A stretch of DNA of 64,000 nt from NCBI GenBank assembly GCA_021613535.1, contig CP075495.1:12152001-12216000 (forward strand), given 5' to 3'. Every line of letters starts with the position of its first letter. The stretch's first letter is position 1. Shown piece after piece: positions 28,365 through 42,700 of this stretch. The DNA is from Adineta vaga. Taxonomy: Eukaryota; Rotifera. The position numbers were made by a program, and so were the translations under genes. Under the pieces are notes generated by a model. That model ran no database searches. It saw only the letters and a program-made list of their open reading frames with translations, and had not been told where the DNA came from.

Positions 28365-30090
28365 ATGATTGAACGATGCTTATACATATTTCCACTTTCA
28401 GTGTGTTTACTTGTCCCACTTGCTTATTTTCTTTCGTAAGTCTAGAATTTCTTTTCTTTTTTCTCAGAAGAATTATTTAAAATGAAAAATTCTTTAGTTT
28501 TTTTGTTGCCGTTCAATTGGGTCATTCAAAAGTTGAATTTCCATTTCTAAGGTAAATTTTCATGTCATATGACGTTAGATTTTTGTTTGTCTATCAAACA
28601 TGTTTTAAAATTCTATTAACATGATGTTAGTTGAACGTGATTGTACGTGTTTTTTCTTTTCAGTCGTTCATCAACCGATTCACCTGAATCATGCATTTAT
28701 TCACAAATCATTAATTTTGCATCATTTGTTCGTAAGTAATCTTTGATTATAAATAAACATGATGAATTATATGAATTGTAGTTATGATCACGGTCTATAT
28801 TCGTTATCGACAAATGTAAATAAAGAAAGATCAATGAAAAACTTATAATATCTACTATTTTTTTTTCTTCTTCTAGTGCTGAGCTTATTCGAAATAATCC
28901 AACGTGTGGAAGTAAATATTCACAATCAAATTTTGCTTTTCTAATTTGTGGTATCACAAGTGCATTGAGTATGAGTATTATTTCAAATTTCCCAGTATGT
29001 CATTTTTAGTTTTCGTTCTCTCGATTTTATTTTATCATTGTTATTTTTAGCATGCTAATGTATTTCCTGTTCGATTATTTGCGACATATTTAACATTTGT
29101 TGCCAGTGTTGGAGCACTCTATTGTGAAATGCTCTTATCATTATGGATTCAACCATTATTATATTCAAGTCGAATAATACCAATTATTCGCACGATACTT
29201 ACAGCGATTGGAACTTTAGCACTGATCACATGTAAGAAAATCAATATCGACTATGATTATGTTGTTATTCGAGATATAATAGGAATGATTGATGAGAAAT
29301 ACATATGAATTTTGAAGTTCCGTTTTAATCAATAGATTATTTACTATAAATGATTTCTAGGGATGAGAATTATTGTACTTGAAAACGATCTATTATTAAC
29401 ATTTCTGTAAAACATATAGAGTTCAAAGTCATTAAATCGGAACTTATTAATAGTAAATGAAATGACGTTGTTTATAATAAATTTTAAATATAATTATCAT
29501 ATAAATTATAACAACGATCAAAACGGAAACTAAAACTTTCGATTATTTCTCTAACAGGTCATCCATCTGCAAGTTTTTTTTTAATATCCAAACAAAAATT
29601 AATCATTTGTTATTTCCTTCAATGTTTTGTTCTTTATTTATTCGTTGTCATATGTTCTATCAGAGATATGAATTAACTAATCAGAAAATAATGGCTCGTT
29701 ATGACTTTTAGACAATATAGACTATTGATTAGAAAATTAACTGAATACTACTTGACTTTATTGACGTATCACTTGAAGAGAAAAAAAACGTTTTTGTTTA
29801 CTTTTAGTTATTATTTTTCAAACAATTACAGTTGTTAAATATGATAACGAACAAAAATTATGGACATCAACAAGTCCGGTATGTCGAAGAATAATAATAT
29901 GAAAACAAAGCATTGTGTTTTCTTTTTTCCCTAGGGTTGGATGTATCATTTATGTACGATTATATCAGCATGGATTTTAACAAGTTCTCTACTTATTTAT
30001 ATGTTAACATTAATAATTGATTTTCATCATATTAAAATAATCTCACCAAAAATTTTTCTTACAAATGATATTATTGATGATCAAGATTAA
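28365..30090 (+). CDS. DRAM2: DRAM-family (Frag1/DRAM/Sfk1) multi-pass membrane protein
   Basis: Eight exons, 28365-28435, 28498-28551, 28664-28731, 28782-28815, 28877-28994, 29051-29231, 29808-29878 and 29935-30090, give 250 residues (human DRAM1 238, DRAM2 266). The hydropathy fits six membrane helices. The second segment FFVAVQLGHSKVEFPF followed by STDSPESCIYSQIINFASF matches the family hallmark (GHxNPFLPYISDTGTTPPES and FGFMINF in DRAM1). WMYHLCTIISAWILTSSLLIYMLTLIIDF matches the last helix pair. DRAM proteins sit in lysosomal or autophagic membranes and modulate autophagy and cell death in vertebrates. DRAM1 and DRAM2 are not distinguishable here. Intron 6 (29232-29807) is ten times longer than the others. 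The gene follows the DPF gene by only 277 bp. Confidence 0.87.
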
Positions 30091-33000
30091 TTGATTTATA
30101 TATGTGTATATATATATATATAAGATGATTTGCATTTTTTTGTATATAAATAACAGTGATTTGTTCTTTCTTTTCTTCCGTATTAATCTCTTCTTTTCTC
30201 ATACGTGGATAAATATAATTAAAAAAAAACACCGCTGGAATTGTTCCTCTCATATGCACGAAAATTCATTTTTTTTTGTTTAATCATTAATATATATATA
30301 TTCACTTCACGTTGTATTGTCTCATCTATTCTTTTATAAGAAATAAATTTAATTGAAAGAAGGACAAACGAGAGAAATCTATGTTGTATTTGTTGTCACC
30401 GTCAAATTTGATTAATGATCAATATATTCCCATTTTGTAGATTGGCTTTGTCTTTTATTAACGTTGTTTATTTACATATGTATACTGCTGACAAAAAAAG
30501 TAAGATAAATTTCTATTGTATGTAATATAATGAAAAAAAAGTCGAGTAGTATTTTGATATATGATCAAGGAATGTTAATTCTATTAGACAATGATAAATA
30601 GAAGAAAAGTGTTTTTCTTTTTTCTAAATGAAAGAATGACATTTGTTGAAGTATTCGTTACACTCAGAGATAAGAACTAATTAATAAACATCATTTTTTT
30701 TCTTCTTCTATTATTTGATAAAAATAGATTCTTCTTTGTTAATCAAAAATAAACTAAACTAACTTTGCTATTCAAGTTTTTCTGTGCAAAAACTCTGTTT
30801 TATTTCTTTGTATTAATTTGGAAAATGTCGATCTAATGATTATAAAATAGACATATTAAATAAGATAGATTCGTCGTAAATAATAATAAATCAAGTGATG
30901 ATATGTCATGTTCTTTTAATTGAATACGTGATGTGTAAGAAATGTGTTTTTCTTTTTTTTTGTTGAAAACTATTGACCCATTGTCTGTCTATTCAGAAAA
31001 AGAAAGAAAAGGGTTATCGATGATTAAAACAAAATATGTTTAAAAACGAGAGTCTTCAAGGAATAAGATAATAATGAAATGAACTAATTTAGTTATCGAT
31101 TTATAAAATGCGTTAGTTTTTGAACTTCTATGATGAAATATTTTTGTTGAATGATTATAAGTGAAAGAAAGTTAACGATGATTGATGAGAAAACATTTAC
31201 GATTTTATTTTATAGTGTATAGAAGAAATCTTCTTTCTGACAGCTATTTTTAACTTCATATTCTCTTCTTAGGATTAAGCATGATCATTTTCAACAAACT
31301 ATCGCCGTAAGGCTTATCTATGATGTCTTTTTAGGAGAGTGGCCTTTTCTCTTCTTATTCCGTTGATAATTTCCGTCTAATGAGCACATGCAACTGACGA
31401 TCTGTATCTCAAGAGACGGGTAGATAGCAAAAGTGCTGTAGTGAACATGCGCGGTAAATTACTTCGATGAGGCTAATAAGATCAGTGTTTTCTATGCATC
31501 TCGTTTTCTATAGATTGAATGTCATGTTTATTTAAGTTCTACTCGATGAATACGCTTCAATTGATATAATATAGATGTAACTCTTCTATTGAAGATAAAT
31601 GCAGCAAATGATGTCATATTATTGATTGACTGAATAATGATGACAACGAGGGTTTTCCCTATGCCCTTAGACAACAGAATTCACATACCGTGATCATTTG
31701 TTCGATTGGGCTAATAGGGTGCGAACAATTAGCACTTCGAACTAAGGATAAAACAAATATGTTGATATTCTAATGTTGAAAAAAAAAGAACTTTTTATCC
31801 GGCATCTATCATTATTATCGTCATCATCTGTGGTATCACTGCTAAGAGGCAAGCGTTAAGTCAATGACGTACAAAGCATGCTAAATAACAATTCGATGTG
31901 TTTATATGTTTGATTTCTTCGACATTCTTATTCTAATATCTCTTCGAACAGTTCTTCTCTTTCTAAACGTCATTTACAAAGAATGCAAAACAGATGCTAA
32001 CGTTTCTTTTCTCGTTCTGCTACTAGAACATTTACAGTAGAAATAAGAATAATCATGATTCTAGCAATATTCCGATTCTTATGATAATTATCGTCATTAT
32101 TAAACGCAGCATGTCTATATACATATTCTCGTAGAAGATTCTACTGTCATAGTAATTTAGTTCACTCGATTTTCTTTTGTTGAATTTCTTTAGAAAATCA
32201 TTTCTTTTTTTCTTCTTCGTCTAAAAATCAACAAGCTTTTCATGTTGTTTTCTCGATTACTCCAGCATGGCGTCATTGTTCCTTTTATCTACAAAGCAGT
32301 AGGACTCGTTTATATGAATATATTTAGAAAAGAAAATCAAAATAGATGCGAGGAAAAACCAAACTAGTTTCTACTCAAATGACATGTACATTATTCTTAA
32401 ACATATCTACCGTTTTTAATTCTATTCACTGGAGGAAAATCTAATGATTTCTTCATTACTCTACAATAATATAGTGTTATTGTTTTTCTCTCTAAGACAT
32501 TTTAAAACGTTCGATGTACTTGTTCGTTTGTTATACAGGTTTAAAAATAGATTATGAATAGAAATTCCGAAATACAATGAAGAAAAGAAGGGGAAAGAGA
32601 AGGAGAAAAGGAAGAAGCAGAAGACGAAGCAGAAGAAGAAACATTGACACCAATCTCTGTATGTCTGTGCGTGCACACACATGTGTATGTAGCTTGTCAA
32701 AGTCATTCTTGTCGAATAAGAAAAGAGAAATTATATTTTGCCATTCTTTTCATTGTTCTATCTAAGCATACTTACATATACTGACGATTCAAGACTAAGA
32801 GTAGAATAGTTGTCAACAAGCTACACTGTGTTCCATTACAAAACAGATTTATATATTGAGTAAAGAGTGCATAATCGTCTTATCATTAAAAAAAGACCTT
32901 CGTCAATGATGCTCATTCTATAGTAATTTATTTCATTATATTTTTCTTCATGCTCATGAGAGATTTAGATGTTTTTTTCCTTCCTTATTCTATGTTCGTC

Positions 33001-33303
33001 TTTTCTCGTTCACTCTTTATCAAAAAAAAAAAGAAAGAAATACATCTCGTTCTTTAGTTCCATTCGATTATTTCCTTTTTTTCTCATCATAACGAGCATC
33101 AAATAACATACGGTAGTGGTGACAGAGCACTGTCATCAACATATAATCTAACTAGAATAGTGAAATTACGCATACACACATCTATATTTTCCTATGCGTT
33201 TTAATTCATTTGATATTTGTTTACTAATCAGATCTTTTCTATTTTAGAATAGGAATTAAACGAAAAACAAAAACAATCGTATGGCAGCCTTTTGTAGGCA
33301 TTG
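30091..33303. other. Non-coding region upstream of the PLCL-like gene
   Basis: A 3.2 kb spacer. The first 300 bp are the 3' flank of the DRAM-like gene (TA run near 30108-30121). The rest is less repetitive from about 31250 to 32300 and includes an A/G-rich stretch at 32577-32645. I see no exon I can support. It probably contains the PLCL-like promoter and any 5' UTR exons. Confidence 0.55.
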
Positions 33304-36300
33304 ATGATTAAAATTCCATTACGAAACTTCCGCATTACAAATGATTTAACAAATGAAAATGATATTAATTATACAATATATCTCTCGACTATGAACGGTG
33401 AACATATTAAAGACGAAGAAATTGATGAAAATCATCTAACTAATCTTCATTCATGTTCAAATAGTACAACATCAACGGTATCTTGTCGATCATCATCTGT
33501 TTGTACAACAAGTGCCTTACGAAAACAACAACAAATTAATCGACGTCGAGCCTTCTTTCAGGATGATATTCCTGTTACAAGTATGACAACAACGATTACG
33601 AATAATAATACTAATCATTCATCAACGATCGATGATAATCAACAAATCTTGACAACGAATAATAATGATAATGATGATATTAATCAGGAAGAAAGTTCAA
33701 CAACATTAACAAATCATAATGAAGAAAATCCAACGAATAAATCATTCAAGAGAAAAGTCGTTTCATTCAGTACGATGCCATTCGAAAAGAAAGTTGCTGA
33801 TGGTAAATAATCAATTAATTCAATATCTCTTGTTACTTCCTACATAAAAAAACTCATTTTCTTTCTTTAGTTTGTGATTGTCTTCGTTATATGCAAGAAG
33901 GAAGTGATTTTCTTAAAGTTCGTTCCTATGCTCGACAATTTCGTCGTTTATATAAATTAAATGATACATTGACAGCTATTAGTTGGTATCCAACGTCAAA
34001 AAAACCGTCAAAAGCAACAAGTAATATATTGATGAAAGATTCAATTCAATTCGATTTGATAATTTCCTTTTCACTCTCTCTTTTTTTTTTATTAGTTACG
34101 ATTGATTCTATTAAAGAAATACGATTAGGCAAAACCACTGAACGTCTTCGAGAATATACACATCAATTTCAAAATGAATCACTTTTTTCAATTGTTTATA
34201 CGAACGGAAACAATCAATATATTTCACTTGATCTTGTTGCAAGTAGTGCAGATGAAGCAAATATATGGGTTACTGGTTTGTCATGTCTTATTGCTGGGCA
34301 AGGTGCATCACCATCACCAGCAGGTAATAATCAATCGAATAAGAGAAGAAAATTCTATCCGTTCTTATCGATAGTACACGTATATAGTCGGAAATTTGAA
34401 AATCTTTTTCTTCCGTTCATATCGAATCGTTTAGAGTTCGGATGAATAAATGAAAAAGATTTGATCTTAATAAATTTATCTCTATTTGTAATAATTCTAA
34501 GATATTTCTACTTGAATAATCAGGAAAATAGATTTTACTTTTTATTGAAAAGAAATCGTTTTTTTATCTATGATGATATGTATATGAGAAAAAAAAGCAA
34601 AATCATATGTTTTGTTTCAAAAGATTTTGAAGATCGTCAACAAATGCGTGATCGATGGTTACGCGATGCATTTGCAGTTGTTACTCCTGAACAAGTAAAT
34701 CAAGATGAACATCGATCAAGTACGAATTCAATTGATGAAGAAGAAGCCATACGATTATTGATAGATTATGGTATTTCTGAAGATAAAGCTAAAGTTCGAT
34801 TACAGGTAAACGAATAAGAAAATTCATTCATCATTCAAATAAAGCTAATTTACAGGAAATTCAATCGAGTAAAACTGAAGATGCACGTGGATATTTTACA
34901 ACAGATGAACTCATAAATGTCTTCAAAGAACTATCAACTCGACCAGAAATCTATCATCTTCTTGTCAGGTATTTTCTTTCCATTCTTTAATTTCATTTGT
35001 TATTCATAATTGTTTTTTTCTTCTCGATATAGATATTCTCGTAATCAAGATTTCTTATCAACGCAAGATCTAACATTATTTCTCGAAGCTGAACAAGGCG
35101 TAAAGAAATAATCTTCTTTCTTATCCGTACATCTTGTTCTTCTTTACAATAGATGTCTAAAATAACACGTGACAAATGTGCAGAAATCATTCAAGAATTT
35201 GAACCATCAACCGAAGCTAAGCTTCATGGACATTTGGGTATCGACGGTACGTTGGAACGAAGTCGAAATCGAAAATTCTATTTTCTTCTATTCAAGGTTT
35301 TACGAATTATCTTCTATCACCCGAATGTGATATATTTAATCCAAATAATCGAAATGTCTCTCAAGAAATGAATCATCCACTTAATCATTATTTCATAGCA
35401 TCATCGCATAATACGTAAATATAATTTTTATCAAGATCTTTTCGATGTAAAGGAATTAATAATTATATTAATATCGTTCATATCGGGTACAAAAAGAAAA
35501 GAAAAAAAAATGAGTTCGATAAGTTCCTTCGATAGATGAATTTTGATGAGAAAATCACTCGACTTTATCCTAATAAATATTTGACAAAGAAAAATCAAAT
35601 ATATCATGATAAAATCTCATATATATATATATGTATAAAACCAAGAAAATGAATATGATTAATAGATTCGAATCATGCTATCTATTCACATTAAGAGAAA
35701 TATAAAGAAATCACTAATTCCAAATAACTTCATTTAACATAACAAATAAATCATACAATCGTTTGTTTATTCATCTAGATTTCTCTTAGCTGATCAATTA
35801 AAAGGCCCATCGAGTGTTGATGGATTTATACATGCATTGATGCGTGGTTGTCGTTGTTTAGAACTTCATTGTTTCGATGGAGCTGACGGTCAACCATCAG
35901 TTCATAATGGAACACTAACAACTCGTATACCTATAAATGAAGTTTTAGAAGCGATTAATAGTTATGCATTTGAAACATCTAGGTTGGTTTATTTGTTCAA
36001 ATCGAAATTCATATCAATACAATTATCTTTTCTTTTCGTTTTTAGTTATCCACTGATATTATCTATTGAGTTACAATGCACTGTTAGTCAACAGCAACGT
36101 TTAGCTCAATTATTGATTGAAATTTTTGGTGATAAAATCTTTTTTGATCATTTATTGCCTGATGTAAATAGTATATCCAATGAATATCGACCACTACCAT
36201 CACCGAATGATTTACGTGGAAAGATTATTATTAAAGTAAAATCACTTACTTTTGTATACGAAAGAAAATCTTCTTTTGCTTTTCCTAGGGAAAAAAATTA

Positions 36301-38951
36301 CCGCCGTCATTTTCGAATGAGATTAATAAAGAATATGGAGAAACAACTGATGATGAAGATTGTTATGAAGATAATAGAAGACGATCAAAAAAAGTTTGTT
36401 TTTATATAATTTGATTGATGCTTTTATTTTATGAAATTTTCATATACACAGGATACGAATAGTAAACGACATCGCCGATTAGCTTTAGCTTTTTCTGATC
36501 TTGTTACATTACTTCGTTCAGCACCATTCGAAGATTTTGAAACATCATTTAATGAACGTAAGTAATCGTTTGTTTGTTTTTTTGTTCAGAATAAAAATCA
36601 ATTAAAGAAATTTTAGAACAATCTGGTCAAGTTTGTACCTTCAGTGAAAATGCTGGTTTACGTTTAGCTACAAGTGATGCTGAAGAATTCGTTAATTATA
36701 ATAAACGTTTTCTCTCTCGTATATCTCCTGGTACATGGCGTGTTGATTCATCGAATTTAAATCCACAAGATTTTTGGAATGTTGGCTGTCAAATGGGTTT
36801 GTTTCATAATCTTATAATTACAAGAAGAAAAATTCATATTCATCTTTCTCTTTTGTTTTTCTGAGTTGATAAAAAAAAAACATCACACTCGAGAAAGAAC
36901 TATTTCGAGTTATCGATAGTTTTTCTTTTTCCGAGAAAAATCTGGTGAATAGATGCTTTAGCTAAATTGCTTGTTTGCTTGAGGCCTTCTAATGTATTTT
37001 GATTTGATGAGAAATGATTCGTTTCCTACTTGAAAACTAAGTTGATTACTAAAATGAAGATTAATTCTTTTCTCTTCCTGATTTAGTGTCTATGAATTAT
37101 CAAACAGCAGGAAAATTTATGGATGTATATTTTGGTCGATTCTTAAGTAATGGAGGTTGTGGTTATGTACTTAAACCAACATATTTACGTTACGATAATG
37201 CAGCGGCTGCAGCAGCAGCTTCATCTTCAATTGTTAGTGGAAGACTTTCCACAAATCTTTATTCATCAAATACGCCTCAAATACTTCATATTAAAGTATT
37301 TATTAAGAATAAATAAAATGAAAACTTTTTTGTCTAATTTTCATAATTAAACAGGTTATTAGTGCTCTACATCTTCCAAAACCTGAACAAGCAGAATTAA
37401 AAGCAAATTCTGTTGATCCCTATGTTGTTGTACAAATATTCGGTGTACCAAGAGATTGTGATGAAGTACGAACAAAAACTGTTTATCATAATTGTAAGAA
37501 ATATTCTTTGATTTTCTTGTTGTTTTCAAAACAATTAATGATATCAAAATATCTTTAGGGGAAAGTCCACAATTTAATGAAGCATTTGAATTTGAAATAG
37601 CTTTTCCTGAGTTAGCACTTGTTCGATTTGTTGTATTAGATGACGAATCACTCGATTATGATTTTATCGGACAATATACATTACCATTTGATTGTATTCA
37701 ACCAGGTAATAAACTAATGAAATATCGTTCTTATCTATTAGTACAATGTTTTCTAGGCTATCGACATATTCATTTATATACCATTGGTGGTGATCTCATT
37801 GCCAATGCTTATCTATTTGTACACATTGTTATCAACAGCAAATCATTAGCTGTTGTATGTATTTTTCTTGTTTTCATTTTTATCTCTTATAATCACTTTT
37901 ATATTAAAATAGAAACCTCGTCGATCAATGTCTCGCTATCGTCGTTCTTTATTACGTCGTAAATTACGTGTTGCAGCATTTCGACCTGTAAATCATCGAC
38001 AAATCGATGATCTTTTTAAAGTAAAACGAAATAGAAAACAAATATCGAACATTCGATTCGTTGTCTTTTGTAGTCTGTTGTTCAAGCATTGGAAACTGCA
38101 TTTGAATATCGACATGCCGTTGAACAAAGTCTTTGTGAATTAAATGAAATGTGTGGCTTACCTGATATATCAAATGTCAAACAATGTGTCAGAAAAATTG
38201 CTAGCCGATTACAAAAAGCCAATCTTGTCGGTGCTGTAACTATTCGAAATCAATCAGATGTAAGCATTTTAATCAACATTTAAAAATCAGGTTTCTCTCT
38301 CTGGATTGGGAACAAATAGATAAATAAATACATGTCTGCACAACTAAAGATAAATATAAAATGAACAGATGTTTTCTATTTCTTTGTTTTCTTTTTCAAA
38401 GATTCCTATCTTCGAATATTCTGCAACATTACCTGGATTATCTCGACAAAGTGTTGTTGCTCTAGAAGAAGTAAGTATCATTGTATTTGAGAACAAAATA
38501 AAACTATGAATTTTCTAGGTAATTAATCGATGTCGAGCACTAATTGATAATGGTAGTGTGATACATAAAAAAGTAAGAAAATTCATCTGTATAGATAGTT
38601 AATTATTTTCTATGTTCTTGGATTGATTATTTTAGTTATTCGGTGTTCAATCTGAAGTATGCGAATTGAGTAAAGACATTCCAAAATTACTTGAAGCCAG
38701 TGGTTTACGTGGAAAAAAATTTACGAAAGCAATTGATAATTTCTCTTATAATCTTGTCTATTGCATGGTCAAACAGATTTATTAAATAAAGCTAAACAAG
38801 ATGCGATTGTGACTATTCGACAAGTAAACATCAAAGTTTCTTTTTCTCTGCTGATTGAAATCTTATTATTTGAAAATATTTGATTATTTTTCTTTTGTAA
38901 TAGATCCTTGAAGCAGCTGAAACAACACATTTATTAGTACAATCCGAATAA
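33304..38951 (+). CDS. PLCL2: Phospholipase C-like protein (PLCL/PRIP type), frame broken near the 3' end
   Basis: About 23 exons, in phase except one, would give about 1,160 residues (human PLCL2 1,127). Order: disordered N-terminus; PP1-binding motif KVVSF in a [15 protein letters not shown] segment diagnostic of PRIP proteins; PH domain (about 170-290, with [12 protein letters not shown] and [15 protein letters not shown]); EF-hand region; PLC X box ([16 protein letters not shown]); X/Y linker; Y box ([12 protein letters not shown]); C2 domain ([25 protein letters not shown]); and the PRIP-specific helical tail ([19 protein letters not shown]). Against PLC-delta1 the X-box His-Asn pair, Glu341 (35861), His356 (35903) and Glu390 (36068) positions are kept, but the calcium ligand Asp343 is His (35867-35869). 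PRIPs are inactive scaffolds that bind inositol phosphates, PP1 and receptor-trafficking partners. The last large exon (38636-38823) is 188 nt, one short of in-phase, so the frame breaks near 38760 and a stop follows at 38783-38785. The homologous tail continues in another frame to 38951. Confidence 0.9.
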
Positions 38952-39780
38952 ATATCAATATAGAAAAGATCAAAAACACAGCAACTATGTTTCCCATCCG
39001 GTGTTTTATTTCATTTAATCGAGTCATTTCATTTTCATTTTTTTTTCCTTGAAATATTTGTTTTCTTTTACAGTAAAATGCTATATTTCTCCTAATTGTA
39101 TACGTGTTTTACCTGTGCCTATCTTTATCTCTCTCTCTCTCTCTCTCTCCATGTATGTGTCATATCTATATGATTATTTTTTCTTTTGTTATAAGAACAA
39201 GATTTGTTTTTTTTCGTTTTTTTTACAAATAAAATAATCTTCAATGAATGATCTAAATAATCTAAGACATCTGTATATGTCGACACAACAATTGACTAGA
39301 ACAGATAATACATACTGCTCTCATACAAACAGTGGCTAACATTTTTGCTTTTACGAATCGTTCTCATTATTATCAATACTAGAGGAGATGTAAACGATGG
39401 GCATATACACAAGTCTATGTCTGATGTTTGTACCATTTATCGATAGTTGCTTCTCTTTCTCTCTTTCAGCTACTATGTAACCTATCGTTGTTCTTCTTTC
39501 TTTCTTCGAACCATTTTCTTCTTTACCAATATGAATTCCATTACAGAAGGATAATACTATCGAACACTACTAGCGAAAGCCTTGTGTTTGTATGGTCGAT
39601 GGTTACTATTAGTACGACTCAAAGAAAAAACGAGTTCTTATACATTTCATCCATCATCAATAGTAAACGAGTCTATCATATCCGAAACAGAACAACTGTC
39701 AAAGGTCGACAAGTTTTAGTCATAGGGTGGTGGTGAAGATTTCATACATAACGAGATAATCAAATTAAGTTTAATAACCG
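38952..39780. other. Intergenic spacer
   Basis: An 829-bp spacer between the PLCL-like gene and the CCDC141-like giant. It carries a CT repeat (39129-39150) and T-rich runs. No gene seen; the promoter of the giant gene is expected here. Confidence 0.6.
39129..39150. repeat. CT dinucleotide repeat
   Basis: Ten or more uninterrupted CT units, read directly, about 630 bp upstream of the CCDC141-like start codon. Confidence 0.8.
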
Positions 39781-42700
39781 ATGGCCGAACACCTAGAAGA
39801 GCAAGAACATCACCACCCTCATCGAACGAAGGCCTCGGCTAATATACGAACAGGAAGTAGTGGATCAATATCACAAGTGAATGTTAATGTAGCCGATCTC
39901 GATGGAATCTTTAATTTAAGTGATAATCCACCAACGACAACAACAATTAGTACAATTGCTGTACAAGCTGGTGAAGCAAGAATTGTTTTAGTTGTTCTTC
40001 GAGTATGTCAATATTTTTCTTTCTCAACGAATATTCTATATTGATTGATTGCATTAAAATAAATCTAGAGTTCGGATATTGTTCAAGTACGTATTCAACA
40101 GATGGAACCAGATCTTCTGGATTTCGGTTCAAATCTTGATGATACAATAAAACATCAAACACTTCATGAAGAATTAATTAGTAAATTAAAAGTAATGTTG
40201 ATAATAATTCTTTTTCTTCGTTGAAATATTACCTATTAACACCATATATAGGCTAAACAAGATCATATAACTGAACTGTTGACACGTGCAGATGATCTTG
40301 TCACTCAACAAAGATCTTACAATGAAGTGTACGAAGCAATGGCACGTAGTTTAGGTGAAGCATGGAAAGAACTTAATTTACAATTGGAAGGTCGAAGAAA
40401 TCTCTTAAATCAAGCCATATGTTATCATACAATAGCTGCTCGAGTTTGTTGAAAATTTTTCATTTCGAAAGATAACAATCTACACTCTTTCTTTGTCTTC
40501 TATGTTTTCTTTTAGTTCATCGATCGAGTTAAAACTGCTCGTTCATGGTTCATATCATTGGAAAACGCAGATTTCGATAATAAATCAATAAATTTCCTCT
40601 TCGATGAACATGATCTATTTCGAAAAGAAGTTCTAGAAGCATCACTAGATACTTTGAATGAAGGTCAATTATTGTTAGAATGTGTTCGAAAATTTGGTTC
40701 ATTAAATGACGCTATCAATCAACATTCAACAGTTGCTGCTTGTTATGAAATCGAACATTTACTTAGTTTGCATAATGATGAACGACATCAATTCGAAGAT
40801 GAATGGGAACGAAATCGAAAGATTTTAAGTGAATATATACAAATGTCAGAAACTAAACAAGATATTGATCAAGTAAGAAAGCGAACTAAGATTGATTTCT
40901 TCTTATGAGTTTGTTTTCAGCTTTTGAATTGGTTACATGAACGAGGTCAGCCATATCTTGAAACTACAGATCTTGGACGAACACTTGATGAAATTGAACG
41001 ATTACAAACTATACACAATGAAATGGAAAATGAATCACAAGTAATTTAAAGTTCAATAAGTTTACTTCGGATATACATACGAATTTCTTTTTTTCTAGAC
41101 TATCCATGATCGAGTTATTCGTTGTATGCGAGCGGTAGATTCTTGGGTGCATACTGGTTTAACACGAGCGGATCGTTTACATGCTTATGCTCATACATTA
41201 TTAGTCTTATGGGAAAAATATGCCCTTAAACTTGATATTCGTCGTCGATTATTACGATTAGTACATAAATTTTATATTGATTCATCGAATGCATTTTCCG
41301 TACTTGATTCTCTTGATAGTCAATTATTATCCCTATCATCAAATGATTTACGATCAAGTGAAGATCTTTTTCTAGAATATCAACAAATGAGTGAAAAATT
41401 AATTCAATCAACAGATATTCCACTACGTGAAGGACATATTTTAATAGAAAAAAGTTCAAACAATGATTCGAGTACCTATATGATTCGACAACGTGTGTCT
41501 GATTTAGAAAAACGAATCGAAAAAATTCGTCATCGTCTACAAGATGAACATGAAAAATTAGATCGACAAGGTTCAACATTATATCAAACATTTGATAATC
41601 AATGTACAAGATTACAATCATGGTTACATAATGTTGCTGAACGTTTTCTAAATTCCAATCGATTTTTAATTGATTTAAATAATTCAATTGATTTAACAAA
41701 ACAAGCAAATGATTTTTTAGAATCTCATCAACAAATTATTGAACATGATCTGAAGGTTAGGATACTTTTCATTTTTCTTTTTCCAATAAAACCTATTATC
41801 CACAAGAGATCAACAGTTGTCAATGTGTTGATGACGATCTGTCATTGTCTATACATAGAAAGATAATGTAACTGATGTCAACGATAATGATACTGTTAAT
41901 CTTATAGTTAGAATTCAGAATTGCCTATTTTGTTCTTCGATATATTTCGATAATCAGATCATAGAAAACAAAAGAATATCTGAATTTTATAAATGAATAA
42001 TGATGACAGTTCGAAACAAAGTTAGGTCATATCATTAGATTAACACGTATTTATATATGTGTGTTGTCTAGTGCTTTTGCGTAATATATCAACATACTTT
42101 CATCGTCCGCATTTCTATTGTTATGTTTAGCACAACGGCATTTGTCTTGTTTTTCTTCATGTATAGAAACATATCGTTGTTATTTAGATGTGATGTTGAT
42201 GATGAAGATGAACATTTAGTAGAAAATCAATGAATGATTTCCTCTTGATCAAATGACATTTATAGGAAAATGTTTCGTTACAGCTGTTATTTACCAAGAA
42301 TTTTAACTTGTTTTTTTAAGAATATAAGTTTAGAATTTTGGACATGTGTTATTCTTTGATTTAATTAGTAGATATTTCTACAAGAAAAATGATTTTTCTT
42401 ATGTAAGAGATAACACCACCACCAACAACAACAACAGCAGCAGCAGCAACATATGTTTGAGACAGAAAGAAAAGGAAAATAAGTATCTTGACCTCTTCAT
42501 AATCGAATGAGAGATTCTTCTAATGATTATTACGTATATAATGCCCAACACTAATGTAACTTTGTTTTAGAACAGTTATTTGTATTAACTAGCACTAATA
42601 ACATTGTATATTGTTAAATAAAAAGTCGATTTGATTAAATTTTCCATAAAATCAATTGAATAAACTTTGATATTTCCTTGAATTAAATGCTTAGTCTAAT

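Noticed and set aside
41226-41708. 160-codon frame on the minus strand inside the giant gene
   Set aside because: The plus strand here is a clear CCDC141-like coiled-coil exon with agreeing phases; the reverse frame is its shadow.
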